A stretch of DNA of 64,000 nucleotides from Chelonoidis abingdonii (GCF_003597395.2 NC_133770.1:200043866-200107865), one strand, 5' to 3'; positions 1-13,599 are shown, numbered from the stretch's first letter. Made by a program: numbers and translations. The notes: generated by a model from the sequence alone, not told the origin.

Positions 1-52
1 AGGCTAGATGAACTTTTGGTCAGACTCAGTATGGCCATTCTTATGTAATGCC
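1..52 (+). repeat. 3' tail of an L3-type CR1 LINE (fragment)
   Basis: The window opens with the characteristic terminal stretch of L3/CR1-type LINEs (GGCTAGATGAAC, then GTATGGCCATTCTTATGT). The same motif recurs at 2125-2167. Only the extreme 3' end is inside the window, and the rest lies to the left. Confidence 0.7.
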
Positions 53-813
53 CACATTATGTGTGCTGGCCAGAAACTGGCAGTTAGAAGGACAGGATCA
101 CTTTGCTCTTTGACATCTTTGTAGGTTCCAAATTCTAGATCTAAGGTCTGGCCTAAAAATACCCCAGGATGTGAAAAGGCATTTTTACCTTTGTTAACCA
201 CACCAAGTTCTAAACTAGTTGCTTGCCCTAACGCTAACCTATATTAAAGCTGTGTGCACTACTTGCAATGGAAGCAGAATCACAAGGAGGTGCGGGGGAA
301 CTTGCCTCTCTAGGATTGGTCACCATCAAAACCCAGATCCTGTTGGTCAGATGGTTCCCATTGTTTCCTAAACCCTTTCAATCAATCTAGTACCACTTGC
401 AGAATCCAATATGTGATTTAGAATCAGGATCAAGTGAAATTTGCATTTTTGAATGATTTCTGTTTAGAATAAGGTGATACTTTGCACAGTTATGACTGGG
501 TTTCATTTTGGTTTTTGAATGAAGTAGAGAAATGGATAGGTTGTGAATCCTTTAGACCTAATCCTAGGTAAATGGGATTGATTCATTTCAGGTGGCAGAA
601 ATATGGACTGCAGCCATGTGTTTAGGCACAAGGCATTTACTATCCTTATTTCCCAAGGCAGCCCAGAGCCAGCCTATGTAACCCCCAAAGTGAGCAGTAC
701 TGATTAGAAAAAGGAGAATGACCAGGCTGATTCAGCAAAAGTTAGTTTGTTAGTAACAAGGTGTGCAGCAGAATTTACAGATTCTTAAGAATCTGGTAGG
801 AGCCATGATGTGA
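53..813. other. Non-coding, nothing recognised
   Basis: AT-rich sequence with no open frame of note, no RNA gene and no repeat family I can name. Confidence 0.5.
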
Positions 814-1790
814 ATGCTTCTACTATGGCAATATGAGGCACTTTATATACACCAATCACCTATGCATCACATCTCAGGAGAAGGACTTTGCCACTCAACA
901 ATAGACCGTCGTACACTGAACAGCCTCTCAATTTATTACAATAAGAATCAGCTTCACACCAGCCCAATCAAGACACAGGTGACCGGCCTTTCACCTATGC
1001 CATTGAGAAGCCAAGTGGAAACTAACCACCATCTGGGATGGAATCCTACTAGCTAATGATCCAAACCCTTTCTCCCTAGGGTTGAGATTGGACCAGGCAC
1101 TTTCCCTTTCATCCTCTCTTCATGTGCTTTACAGGAAAGTTAGTGCCTGTAATAACATCCTCCAAAAGTTGGTCACCTCAAAGTGGGAAGCCAATATAGT
1201 TACTCTGTGAACCACTGCTATTGCCTTGTGCTACTCCATAGCAGAGTATGGGAACAATTCATCCATGCTAAGAAATTAAACCCTGTTTGAAAGGTCAGAG
1301 AATGTTATTGTGGAATAACAGGAAGGCTGAAATCAACATAAAAGGACAGGCTTGCACTACTTCATATCAGGAGGAAGGTAGCAAGCCTAAGAGAAAGATC
1401 ATAGCAGATGGAAGACCTAAGGTATCCATTATATGGTCACACAAATGTAATCAAATGCCTTAAATCGTGAAAGAGTTTTATAGCCAGTGCCATGCCTTTG
1501 GATAGACCAGCTGGCAAGGCATGACTGAGGTTATAGAATGAAAGACTACACAGTCAAACTCACGAAAATAGATCTAGAACCCCAGGAAGACCTTCTCGGA
1601 CTGGCTGATACAGACTGGTCAATGTGATGATGCCTGAACTGCCTGCACACACAAACTGGCAGATCAAAAAATAATATGATCAAATGGGGCTATTCTAATG
1701 ACAAAAATATATGCAAGTGCGGTGAGATACAGACCATGGACCACCTGCACATTTGCCAACACTTTTGGGAGACCTCATGGGCTCACTGCA
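814..1790 (+). pseudogene. LINE reverse transcriptase, C-terminal fragment (degenerate)
   Basis: Remnant of the C-terminal part of a non-LTR retrotransposon ORF2 (jockey/CR1-like reverse transcriptase). Three blocks appear in order but in shifted frames. About 955-1045 encodes IKTQVTG and HHLGWNP. About 1130-1255 encodes NNILQKL and then LCYSIAEYG, which resembles the thumb-region LCYS.AEY motif of these proteins. About 1690-1765 encodes KWG...CKCG.IQTMDHLHIC, a C-terminal cysteine/histidine cluster. Stops and frameshifts separate the blocks, and the fingers and palm with the catalytic YxDD are absent. It is a dead 5'-truncated insertion. The L3-type tail at 1880-2167 may be its own 3' UTR, because order and strand agree. 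Confidence 0.65.
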
Positions 1791-1879
1791 GCAACAGAAA
1801 CAGGTATCGCGTGTGTAGTTATGGAAAAACATCTAGTTTGTGACAAGAACACAAGCAGCAGCACAAGTTTGGATTTGAA

Positions 1880-2170
1880 CCTCAAAGGCTTTTTACTGGA
1901 TCTCAATTTCCAAGACTATAAAAGGGTTCAAAAAAGAACTAAATAAATTCATGGAGGATAGGTCCATCAATAGCTATTAGCTAGGATGGACAGGGATGGT
2001 GTCCCTAGTTTTTGTTTGCCAGAAGCTGGGAATGAGTGACAAGGGATGGATCAATTGATTACCTGTTCTGTTCATTCTGTCTGGGGCACCTGACATTGGT
2101 CACTGTCAGAAGACAGGATACTGGGCTAGATGAACCTTTGGTCTGACTCAATATGGCCACTCTTATGTTC
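1880..2170 (+). repeat. L3-type CR1 LINE 3' UTR and tail
   Basis: The segment contains the landmarks GAGGATAGGTCCATCAATAG, TTTGCCAGAAGCTGGGAATG, ACCTGTTCTGTTCATTC, GAAGACAGGATACTGGGCTA and the terminal TATGGCCACTCTTATGTT. Together these mark the 3' untranslated end of an L3/CR1 LINE common in turtles. The orientation is plus, immediately downstream of the reverse-transcriptase fragment. Confidence 0.75.
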
Positions 2171-5100
2171 TAAAACACACTTTCCACCAATTCATAGGAT
2201 GACAGTAGCACTGTGACATTTCTCTTAGTATATCTTCAACTACCTGAGGTATATTACTCTCTTCAGAAATCATCTGATGTCCTTGATACAAAGATCACAT
2301 ACCGAAGATATTGTTGTTGGGTTTACATGTCTGGTACATTTGTCTTCATAATGTCCTTGTAATCAATTGCCCTTCTTATTTTATCATTTACAGCAGCCAG
2401 TAGATAAGGAACAACATTTAGGGATATCTGACCCTCCAGTGTTCACACAGACAGTCAGACATAGAATTGCTATGTAATAAGTTTACGAACACTACTGTAA
2501 CCTGGTCAGTGACATGAGGTTATTATATATTACAGATCTAGCTGAATAGGGGGCTGTGGGAAAAACAAAGCAGAGAAGAAAACACAATCTAGCTAAGTAA
2601 CCTCCAAACTCAAACTGGGGTGCAATTACAGGACACTGGCCTACTTAGAAGCCCCAGGCCAGAATGACAGTGCTGTTTTCCCATGGAGGGAATTAAGAGA
2701 TCAAAAGGTTAAGAATCCCTTTTCAGGACAGAAAGGAAGGAGGGCTATCAATTGTTAGGAGCTGTCCTGGGGAACAGTTAACACAGAGAAGCTCTGTGGA
2801 GGGAGTCTAATGAAGCTAGACTTTCTGCAGCTCCAAGGAATGGACTTACAGACAGACAGACATGCATATAGATTTATTGTATTAAGATCTGTTTCTTAAA
2901 GGCTTTGGTTCTAAATAAATAATACTTAGCTTTAAGAACGCAGTTTGGTTATTTGATACTGCTATCATTGTTCCTGGAGGGAAGAAAATTACAGGTGCTG
3001 AACATAAGTCAGACCTGCTGAGCTAATCAAGGCTGATGCCCAGGGCCAGGTCTGAGAGTGGGAAAAAGTCATATGATTACACCTCAGAATGGCCCAAGAC
3101 CCACACAAGGGGATTGCACTTAGAGACAATGAGAGGAATAAACGGGCAGTTAGCCCATGGACTATTGTTACTTTTATTGGTGTTTCACGGATTTTTGTAT
3201 TGCATTTTGTATGTATAAAAGGAAACTACAAGTGTTAACCAATAGTTTGATACACAAGGATAGCCATTTCTTACTAAATATTTTCTCACAAAATTTAACT
3301 GTGCATGCTTGTTACCCTTATTCTAATAGATCATCCTTTTTGTGAGAGCTCATTTTTATAATTGTATGAATGACGATATTTATATTAATATGTGAATGAG
3401 GGTGTCTCTTTCTATTTTGTCTATAGATATTGTTTACTGTTTGTAATGTATTCTCAAAAGTCTTGGGCATTTTGAGAATAAAGGGCCAGATCCTCAATAG
3501 ATGTAAATCGGCATCAATTTTTTAAAATCAATATAACTATGCTGGTCTACAGAAGTAAGGAAGATAGGAACAAAAACTGTCCAAGGTCACCTGGAATGGT
3601 TTTCATGACAGACATTTGTGGCATTTGCCAAGATTTTCTTAAAGGGAATGTATCAAATGAATTTTTAAGTCATTGTTATCTTTGGGATTGATCCCCAGTC
3701 TTTTGCAGTTAATGCACACCATTGTCCCTAACAGAAGTTATAATTATATTCCTCACTGGAGTCTACGTAGAAACTTCCATTGATGTCAGTGATGCAGCAT
3801 GAGGTTAATAAATGGAAAAGCAATGCCAGGAGCTATAATATCTAGGTGGTAAAAGCCAAATTGACACATAATAAATGAAAGGACCATCATGTGCAACATG
3901 TACATGATTTTCATATCTGAATTAGAAGTTGCATGATATTCATAGTCTGAGTTGAAAATAGAGCTTGCACTAAAGTTTAGTTCAGTGTCTCAGGATTAGG
4001 TATAGTATTTTCCTCTATCTAATGACAGTGAGTTGTGTGTGTAGATCAAGGACAGTATGAGATTTAATATGAAGGAAAGGACATTATTTTAATGCTTCTT
4101 TAAATTTACTTCAGTGGCAGAAGAACACATTTGCATTTTTAAAATGCTGATTTGTTTCAATACGCTCCGTGTTGACAGCATTTAAAGCAAGCTACTCAAA
4201 GAACTAAACAGATCAGGCAATAAAGGGACAGGTTCTGTTGATAAAGTTATCAAGGGTAGTATTTTCTAATAGCACCAACTAACAGGCACACAAGCTTTTT
4301 GCAAAACAGTGTGTGTGAGGTTCTTGCAGCCTCCTCTGTCTATCAAGAAATGGCAAAATATGAAAGAAAGTTATATTGAAATATCTGGCGCTGTCTGTAA
4401 TGCATTATTAATAAAACTGAAGTTGCCATTTGAGTGTCTGTAGTTTACACTAACTAATACTACCTGGAGGAAGACAGAGCCACTTAGGAAGCTGTGGATA
4501 GGAGGAAGGAAGGAAGGAGGCAAGCTTGAGGAGAAGATTCCATGTTTCAGAATACAAGCCATGGACTGCTGGAAAATGGCTCAAGATTCCCCAGAAAAAT
4601 CTGACCTCAGCCCAAAGAATGACCGGTTGTATGCTGAGGAAATGGAGGTCAGGAAATACACATAAGTTTTATTATTTTTGTACAAAGCTGTGTATTACTT
4701 GTGTGTGATTAAATAAAGAGCAGTGGTTTTAGAATTCTATGGGCCCAGAACCTCTATGGCCTGAGTACTGGGAAAGGGTGTGCTTAAGCTATAGGAGTTG
4801 GAGTGTAAGAAGGCAGTATTTGTTCTAGGCGGTGGGCAGGAGGCCAGATGATCACAACTCTCAGGAGCAGGTGCCAGATAGAAGACCTGCAACTGAAAGT
4901 GTGTCCTGGAGCCCTAAAACAGAGATCAGTCCTAGACTCCTTTGAGACTCTGGAGGCTTAAAACATATGGGGATTCAGCAGCTGGATCTCCAGACAACAA
5001 TCTGATGAGTGGCCAAGACCAGGTGTTCTACTGGAGCTGTGACAATAGGTAGCATTACATCTTTAGATAGGTAAGTCAAATGGCACATTTTAAGTATGGA

Positions 5101-5332
5101 CACAGATTATGCATCAGTGTTGACAATTGCAAATTATGATCAAATAGTGAGATTTTTCAATGGCCAACATAGCTCCCATGGTAAAGGCACAATAATGAGT
5201 CACCACTTCGTTTTTTGTAAAATAGTATATATAATATGCTCAAATATTGTATATCATGATTTTTAACAATGAAAGGTCAAGTCCTGTCTTGACTTACATG
5301 CTGTGCAGCCCCTTTCAAGATATAACTACATA
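2171..5332. other. Intergenic, no gene; possible eroded LTR and a half-foldback
   Basis: No coding homology was found. About 2520-3120 has LTR-like composition with an AATAAA at 2914-2919 and could be an old LTR, but I found no termini. At 3485-3545 there is the left half of a palindromic sauropsid repeat (GGGCCAGATCCTCA). An AG-rich run lies at 4500-4520. The rest is unremarkable AT-rich DNA. Confidence 0.45.
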
Positions 5333-5767
5333 TCATAGAATCATAAAATATCAGGATTGGAAGGGACTTCAGGAGGTCATCTAGTCCAACTCCCTGCTCA
5401 AAGGAGGACCAATCCCCAACTAAATCATCCTAGCCAGGCCTTTGTCAAGCCTGACCTTAAAACCCTCTAAGGAAGGAGATTCTATCACCTTCCTAGATAA
5501 CCCATTCCAGTTCTACACCACCCTCTTAGTGAAACAGTTTGTCCTAATATCCAACCTAAACCTCCCCCACTGCAACTTGAGACCATTACTCCTTGTTTTG
5601 TCATCTGTTACCACTGAGAACAGTCTCGATCCATCCTTTTTGGAACCCCCTTTCAGGTAGTTGAAAGCAGCTATAAAATCTCCCTTCTTCTGCAGACTAA
5701 ACAATTCCAGTTCCCTCAGTCTCTCCTCATAAGTCATGTGCTCCAGCCCCCTAATCATTTTAACCAT
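5333..5767 (-). pseudogene. CR1 LINE, ORF2 C-terminus plus 3' tail
   Basis: A 5'-truncated CR1 on the minus strand. The 3' end lies at the left, where TCATAGAATCATAAAATATC is the reverse complement of the octamer-like ATTCTATGA tail of CR1. Reading leftward from 5767, an open frame encodes [34 protein letters not shown] and then a short stretch ending in NCFTKRVV. This is the conserved end of CR1 ORF2 after the RT domain. A TAG then interrupts the frame at about 5513, although recognisable ORF2 sequence (SRKVIESPSLEGF) continues beyond it. CR1 typically leaves short 3' fragments like this one. Confidence 0.9.
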
Positions 5768-7433
5768 ATATTCATTATGGTCACTCAGCTTGCAAATGGC
5801 AGTGATGAGATCTGGCTGACAAATCTAATAACCACTCATATCATATCAGTCCACAAATATGGAACTAAAACTATAGTTGGTGGGACTAATTAAACTTGGT
5901 GTAGCTTCACTGACATCACCATTGATTAATACTAGGGATGGACCTCATCAAATTGAATGGACCTCAATATAGTTAGATTGAAGATGCTTAATGTTTTCCA
6001 TGTAAAGATCCAAATTTTGTTCATTCTTACACCTCATCCAATTTCATTGAATTCAGTGGAGTTGGAAGGATAAAAAGATTGCCAATGTAGAAGACAGTGT
6101 TTGGTTAGCAACTGCTCCAAGATTATGTAACAACCTCCCATAGGATCTAAGAACCACCACAAACATTATCTTCCAGTTCAAGTGCAAGGTGTATTTCATT
6201 AGCCTTGTTTTTTGCTAATATTAGCACAGAGTACATATAGTTTAGTTTTTAAAAGACAACCCAATCCAAACTACTAGACTCACAAAATTTCCCACTTGGG
6301 CCAAGGAACTACACATGATAGATATCACCTTGAGCATTTTCCAAAAGTGCATTAAGCAGATATTACAGTGGTCTAAAAAACAGAACTGAAGAAAACTGCA
6401 GCCAAGGGGGGTTTGTCTATGGAGAATTTGGTCCAAAGCCTTTGGACTTAGATATTTTTAAAATCAAAAAGCCAATTTATATGCGCAATTTTTGGCCCCC
6501 ATTAGTTGAACACTCATACATGAATTCCTGATAAACTTTGACAGCTCTGATCATATTTCAAATTTAAATTAAATATACACAAGTAATAAAAAAGAATTCA
6601 CGTGGATAGTAACTATCATCCAAGTTTCTTTAAGCATTGACAAATAATTAATTCTCCCAGTGCCTCTGAGAGACATGGTGATACAAAGGATTTTCCATCT
6701 GCTCTGCCAGCAGAAAACTGCTGCTTAGCAAAGAGGTGCTGTTCAGCATCAATAGTGCTGATCTGTGACAGTTAGCTGAAGCAGGGAAAGATCAAGATTT
6801 GGGATTATGTAAATTAGTGAAATTGAAGTAGTGACAGTGAAACATAAGAAGGTGCATATAAATATGTTTGGAAATTATAAGGATTTGAATAATTAGTTTT
6901 AAGCAGTCACACTTAGGGAAACAAGATGGAAGCCACAAAACATCAAAGTTAGGAAAAACAGAACAACACCTTTAGAATGATTTCACCAATGGGAAGCAGG
7001 TAGACTGAGGTGAAATAAAGGTCACCCCAATATCTGAAGGGAGGGGTCAGTTAGGTAGAACACATGTCTTCAGACAGGTCCAACTCTACAGGCACAAGTT
7101 TTCAGTCAGGTCCAGCTTTGACTGACAGAGCATTTGGAGGTGATTGGCTGATTGGGACAGGGATTGAACAAACAAACAATCAGAATAGGTCAAAATCTGT
7201 ATACAAAAGGAGAAGAGCTGACAGGCATGAGAGGGAATCTGAGTCAGTCTTTATTGTGTGAGCTACTTTATAAAATAGTGTCAGTCATGCATCTTGAATG
7301 TACTGATAGTGATACAGGTACTCTGTTCTTTCAGGAAGACATCCAAACTCCTCTAAAGAATTTTAGTTATTGACTGTGAGGATTTCGCTCTCCAAGGCAC
7401 ACACAGACTAAGTGAATAGCTGTCATATGTAGA
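5768..7433. other. Intergenic, nothing recognised
   Basis: AT-rich sequence without recognisable coding, RNA or named repeat content. A weak palindromic fragment (GTGTAGCTTCACTGACATCA, about 5898) resembles the foldback repeats seen elsewhere in the window. Confidence 0.45.
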
Positions 7434-7860
7434 ATTGTGCAGGGAAAAAAAAAGCTATTTTTGTTCACTGGCAATTCCAAAAAAACCCTGAAAAAAATAA
7501 ATCACTTTGCATCAAACCAATGGCAATTTTCCCCCATAATTTTCAGGGAATCAAAGTAAAAGTGTCATTTGGGGTTAAATGAAGTCTTTTGTTCAACCCA
7601 GAAACAATTTGTTTAGACACAGAGCATTCTTTTAATATTTTAATTAAAAATAAATACATTTGAAATTTTACAACAAAAAGGCATTCTTAACTGAAAAAAT
7701 ATCAAAACAATTTCAGAATGAAACACTCTGAAGTGTAGAATTTTTTTTCCTGGCAAAATTAAATGAAACAGACAAGAATTTGTGAAATGTTTTGATGTCA
7801 CTGAATCTGCATTTTTTGCTGAAAGGAGTTTTGGATGAAAAATTTTGCCCAGGTCTAGTC
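7434..7860. repeat. AT-rich foldback-like interspersed repeat
   Basis: A stretch of A/T homopolymer runs with phrases such as GCAATTTTCCCCCATAATTT, TTCATTTTGG-like variants and a terminal TTTTGCCCAGGTCTAG. It resembles a poly-T/poly-A foldback family frequent in turtle and crocodile DNA. Similar segments occur at 38235-38590 and 62085-62215. No transposase is visible. Confidence 0.45.
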
Positions 7861-8187
7861 ATAACTCATTTCTGAATAGCTGAATTCTTAACAGAGCCTT
7901 GTCAATTTAGGCTCCTAACATACGTTCTACTTGATGTCTTTTTTTTTTTTCAAATTAAAGGGTTTTATAAAACCTACATAAGTGAAATCCCAATGCAGAG
8001 AGCCAGCACAAAGCCCTCCACACTATGTAAACCACATTAGAATGGGAGTGACTGTGAGAGGCAAGGTAGCTACCAGTGGAGCAACAGTATAGGTTTCCTC
8101 TGCATCCCTGTGCACTGTGAAAGGGTACAAAGCCTACACAGGATGTGGAGATTAGCCACAGGAACACATCAGACCATCTGTGGATGG
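7861..8187. other. Non-coding, nothing recognised
   Basis: Short AT-rich interval with a T-run at 7940-7951. No gene or named repeat is seen. Confidence 0.4.
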
Positions 8188-8576
8188 CAGGTGTGAAAGT
8201 AACATTAAATACTAACTGGTACGGGGCCCTGGGCAGAAGGGGCGGAGGCCCAGGCAGAAGGGGCAGAGCTAGGGGTCAGCCTCCCTCAGCCAGCCCATCT
8301 GTGCTGCCTGGCCCACACCACCCAGGGCTCCAGCAGCGATTTAAAGGGCCCAGGGCTCTGGACGCTGATATGGTAGCGGCAGCCACCAAGAGCCCCGGGC
8401 CCTTTTAAATGGCTAGCCCTGAGGCAGCTGCCCCTTTTGACCCCCTCTCAGCAGCTGGGGGTGAGGGGGAACGGACAATGACATTGAAGTGCTACTGTGG
8501 CAGTGCTTTAAGTAGGGTCCTTTGCCATGGCAGTGCTTTAACCTGGCTGCATATGAGCTAGTACTGGCTCACCTGT
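8188..8576. mobile_element. hAT-type MITE (CAGGTGTGAAAGTAA family), degraded right end
   Basis: The left end CAGGTGTGAAAGTAAC matches the terminus of the better-preserved element at 50512-50964 (CAGGGGTGAAAGTAAC). Both have a GC-rich core with repeated GATTTAAA(G)GGCC segments (8338-8350 here, 50849-50860 there). The right end (GTACTGGCTCACCTG) is a decayed form of that family's terminus. No clear 8-bp duplication remains. The local GC excess explains the apparent 87-residue open frame here, which is not a gene. Confidence 0.6.
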
Positions 8577-10566
8577 AGGGGTGAGGATGCGTCTGTGCAT
8601 GCACACTGCCTTTCTCAGTGAAACATGCTACATAGTTCCCTAGTTCCAGCCTCCCTGCTCCAGCCAACACACCTACTGATTTCCACTGCAGCCCCCACTG
8701 CAGGCTGTGTGCATGGAAGGGCTGCTATCAGAGGATAGCAAAGACAGCATGCTTCCTTACATGCTACCTCATTCTCCGTGCTTCGTAGTTGAAGGAAGTA
8801 TCTGCCATTACAAATATACATACCTTTTAGTACAACCACCACAATCCGGAACATCTCACCACAAATGCATTTGTTATTAGAGTATTGCTGTTGTGCACTT
8901 GGTGGTGAATCCTGAAGCTTCATTAAGTTATTAATGGTCACATTTGTTTTCTCCAAAAATGTAATTAAATGCTAAGTGATATTTACCATCATAATGCAAA
9001 AGCAAGATGGGACTAGTACAAACTAAGGCAATGTAGTGGTAAATATTCCCACACTATGCTCTTTTTCCTGTGCTGAATAAATATACAACAGCCTGGCATG
9101 AAAAATTTACCCATCCCGACAAAATATTTATTCACTCATGATAAAATCCACAAGTATACTCCAATATTAATATTTTAAAAATTCTCACCCCAGGTAAGGA
9201 AGAAGTAGAATTTTGTGCTTTTCATTTTACCCAACATTTTGAAATAACTTAATATTTTGTTTATTTGTGGCAAATAAAAGGAGAAGATGTAATGAGGCCA
9301 AATGCTAAGGTACCTCAGAAGAAAGGTATAGCAGACAGCCTTCCAATGAGATTTAAATTTCATTATATTTGTTGAGATCAAACTCCTTGAACATACTCGA
9401 GTACACTTTAATACTCTGAATGCAACTAGCTTTGAGGGTAGGCTTTTTTTTTGGTGGGGCGGCGGGGGGATTATTTGTCACTGACTCAGTTACCTCTGCT
9501 GTTAGCTGGAGTTCTCACCCTGCTCCAGAGAGAATATAAGAACACTAGATATTGTCCAAACTAAAGTCAACCTGTAGAAAGAAGATTATTGGTAAAATTA
9601 AATGAGTGAAACTTAAACCACAGCATAAGCTTTTCCTTAGGAGGGTGGTTCCTCGAGTTCCCTGCAGAATTCCTCTGGCCTCAAGGTCAGACAGACATGA
9701 CTATTCATATGTCTAAACTGGAGCCAATATGACTCATCTGACCGAAATCAGAATGAGCCAGCAAGGTCTCTGTATGCAGGGTCCTGACACTGTTTTATTT
9801 TCATTCCACGACAGATTGCAAATGTTGGGCATAAATCAGTTTTAAGGACCATATAAAGGTAAAAGAAACATTAGCTATCCATAAAAGAACAAATATGTGA
9901 TAACAAAATTATCTATAGTAATCTATGGACATCATTCCAGATGTTGTACACAGACTCAAAAGTTTTGGTAATTTGGGACAGATTAATATTCATAAATTTA
10001 GATCCTTAGACTGAGAGATGATTGTTCAGGCTCATCTCGAGGTGGAACAAAGAGTCTGGATCTGAATATTTCTAAGTTTTGGAGCATCGATGATTTGGAA
10101 ACCAAACCCACTCTGAATTTTATAGCTAACCCCTACCTACCTCCTAGCAAACTTCAGAGCAAACATTCAAATCTGAGGGATTTGAAATATGGATCTGCAT
10201 CTCAACTTTCTGATTTTGGCCCATGTAGCCAAAATTATTCAAATCTCTTTGTCTGCTTCAATGCACTGGAAGTGAGATAAGAACTAACATTTTCATAGTG
10301 TTTTGGAACTTCTGCTTATATTCTCAGTTGCATTCAGAGCCCAAGAGGTGAAGATGCACAGGCAAGAAATGAGACCTTTAAACACCAGGAAAAGTTTAAT
10401 CTTTAGGTCAATGTGCAGATCAGTTATTTCACTTGATTGGTTCTTGAAATATGGTGGTTTCATTATACACAGGTGGCACATTTTGGGTGGCCACAGAATG
10501 AAATATTTTGAGAACCAAGCAAATGAAGGAAGTGAATGTGACTGGATGTGAATCCATGAATTATTA
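8577..10566. other. Intergenic, nothing recognised
   Basis: No recognisable gene or repeat. An apparent 113-codon minus-strand frame (8615-8956) has low-complexity, cysteine-rich content without known motifs and is treated as chance. A G-rich run follows a T-run at 9446-9471. Confidence 0.45.
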
Positions 10567-10668
10567 ATTCTATTATCATAGCACCTAAGGATCCCAGTCA
10601 CAGATCACAGCCCCAATATGCTAGGTGCTGTACAAACAATTCAAAAGACGGTCCCTATCCCCCACAAA
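10567..10668 (+). repeat. Old dispersed repeat (GCTAGGTGCTGTACAAACA family)
   Basis: The phrase TATGCTAGGTGCTGTACAAA followed by AAAAGACGGTCCCTATCCCC is a frequent old amniote dispersed repeat. A second copy lies at 37455-37540 (GGTCTAGGCACTGTACAAAC ... TTCCTGCTCCAAAGGGTTTA). I cannot assign a transposon class from sequence alone. Confidence 0.55.
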
Positions 10669-13599
10669 TGACAGTCTATGTAAAAGCGTCTCCTTTACAA
10701 AGGTGCCTGCAGAATGAGAAGACTGAAGAATTCTTGCCTGAGTCAGATTACTTATTGTTAAGAAAAATAGTCAAGAAATTATATGAACCCTGTATATACT
10801 TCAGGAAACTACTCTATTATTATAGGAAGTTTTATTTAACTGCTTATGAAAAGAAAGCTTAACAAGCATCTTTTAAATATTGTACACCTAACTCAACTCA
10901 ATTAAGAATCACAACATAATTATCCTGGCATGTAAAAGTCAGACATTCATCACCTGAAAGCTTTGACCTATCAAAATAGGAATTAAACTCCTGTTTCCAG
11001 TTGTTAGACTCAGCTTTGTACTGTAGGCCTAGCTCTGAGGGAGGAACATAAAGGCTTATCTTTGTTTTATTTCTCAAAGTTTTGTTCATTAACAAAATTG
11101 ACTCAAATTATAAACTCTCTCTTTTGTGGATATCAGAAACAAGCAAAGGGGTAAACACAACATACTTAAAGGTCAATGCAAGATTAAAATGCTGCTAGAG
11201 CTGAAGGTTTATCAAACCAGCAAATGAGGAGCTACAAATTAAGTGCCCACACTGCTATACCTGGAATTTGGAAGTAAACAATGCCATCTCCATGTTTGGC
11301 TCAGCCTGACTAAAGAAATATTTCCACGTAGAGTGTTCGTGGCACAGAATTTGGAAATGGATCAGAATTTGGAAAAGTCTGGTGGTATTCGGATCTAGGG
11401 GTGCTGTTGTCCCACTACAAAGATAAATGCAGACAACTGCAAAATTCAGAACTAGATCTTCATGCTAATTTCAAATCCTTCCAAGGTTCAGGTGTGAGCT
11501 ATGATTTGGTTCAGCCAACTCAGGTTTTAACCCCTAATAGCAATTATCTAATGGCACAATCCTGCAGTCCATGTGCATGAAAACTTCTAATTGATTTCAG
11601 AGGGAGTTGTACACATCTAAGTGCTGAAATGTTCCATCGCAATATATATCCAGGATCTATAGCTCCCAGTACAAGTAAACTATGTCAGGGTTTGAAATGT
11701 AGTAGGTACATACCAGTATTTTATTTTCTTCCCATTCTGCACTAGCTATAGTCTGTGGGGCCCACAAATGAAATTATAGCTGCCAAGAGTAATCCCATCT
11801 CATCTTTACCATTGCCATTAATCTATTGCTTTTACCAATGCTACCATGTGTCTCTTCCATCAAGTCTCAACCATTAATTTTTTTCCTATTACTTTTCTTG
11901 GAGAAGTTCTGACATCACAGTGTATGGCCAAGCTCAGGCTGGAGGATTCAGTAAGACTTGAGATAGGGAGAATATATATTTACTATTATACTACTAGAGA
12001 AAACACACAACCTGTCTACACAATTGAATCCTGATTAGTGAAGTATGTCTGGATGAATCATGTAATAGACAAAAAACAGAGTAAGGATTCCATTCACATT
12101 GCTCACTAATGGATTATGTGAAGGAAAGCTGGAAAGGCAACTCCCCCTGTCATTCTGCAAACCTCTTTGCTCAATTCAAGTTAATATAAGTTTATTTTTA
12201 CTATAAGAAAAAAAACGAAAAAAAAACAAACAAACAGCTTTTGCCACCAGTACTGCTTTTTTGCCTTGCCTCAGCAAAAATGGGCCAGTTAGGCATACTT
12301 GCATGTCTCATTGATTTGTAAGAGCAAAGTTTAGTTCATTTACAGCAATCTTTTGGCTCCACAAGAACAGAGGCAGAAGTGAAGTCCTAAATTTTATGGA
12401 ATTATTTATTCTTTCTGATAATTTGGTCATTTTATAATATTTTTACTGTTTTCATGCTATTGGTTTGTTTTGAGGTGTACAATATGTTTTATTTATATAA
12501 TGCTATCAACAAACACGCAAAGCTTCACCCATCCACCCCTCTATTACCATCTGGCACTAAAGACAATGGAGCCTGTACAGTCCCACTGTGTATCAGGCCA
12601 CTTGGTGCAAGGACTGTCTTCTTGAGACACAATCCATCCCCGAGCTCCCTCTAGACAAAGCTGTGTATAAATCACACAACTGGACCCTATGTATTTTGTG
12701 TAGTATTGATGAGGTTAAAGCATTGCTTATTTTCCACTAGATTATGTTTATAACCATACTTCCTGCTGCTGCTTCAGCTAGGACTTGGAGTTCAGTAAAA
12801 GGAACAATATGTGCATATACAGTATGGGAAGTCAATGGGGCTAATTGTATTAGTAAGGAAAGTATAACTGTGTGAGCGAAAGAAAAACTTACACCATTCC
12901 CCACCCCCACACCACAGTTGTGCTCTACATAGCTATTATAACTATGGCAGTGATGGTTTGCCTTCTCTGTTGAACTTCCCTTTAGAGCTGTGTGATGGGC
13001 AGAGAAAATAGCAAAAAGGGATCGGAGATGAGAACATTGAGAAAAGCCGAATGGTAATAAAATGAATTCTATTCAAAGAATGGGAAGGAAAAGGATAATG
13101 GCAAAGAGAAATGGATAAGAAAAGAACAGAGGGACTGTAAATCAGAAACTGAAGGGAAAGGCAAGTTGACAATGAAAGTTCAAATAAAGAAGAGAAAGAG
13201 GCATGAAAAGATGCTTAAAAATAGGGGGGAAAGCATTTTACATTTCAAGTAAATTTTTCCAGGTAAGTGCATCTCACATAAAAGTGGCATGTGATTTATT
13301 GGATTGAAAGTCACAAGAAGAGATGCCTTGGTGCAGGATACTAACCCTAAAATGATTTTCTAAAAATTGCCACTTTTGCTGTTCAAGGTCATTGATCATC
13401 CTCTAACCACTTTCTTTCTAGATGTGACTGCCAGTTGCCATGGCTACAGTATTTAAAATGATAAAAGTTAGTCATTACATAAACTTGAAAACAACTTTCA
13501 TGTTTTTAATGTATAATAAATGCACCTGGTAGAAAGTCAGTTTCTGGACTGGTTGAATCAAACTTACTAGGGTCAACTTTTAAGATTAGTTGATAGTAT
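10669..13599. other. Intergenic, nothing recognised
   Basis: No coding homology. There is an A-rich simple repeat at 12207-12237 (poly-A with CAAA units). Otherwise this is AT-rich DNA with no feature I can name. Confidence 0.45.

Noticed and set aside
8615..8956. 113-codon minus-strand frame
   Set aside because: No recognisable domain or splice sites; the length is compatible with chance in a window of this size.
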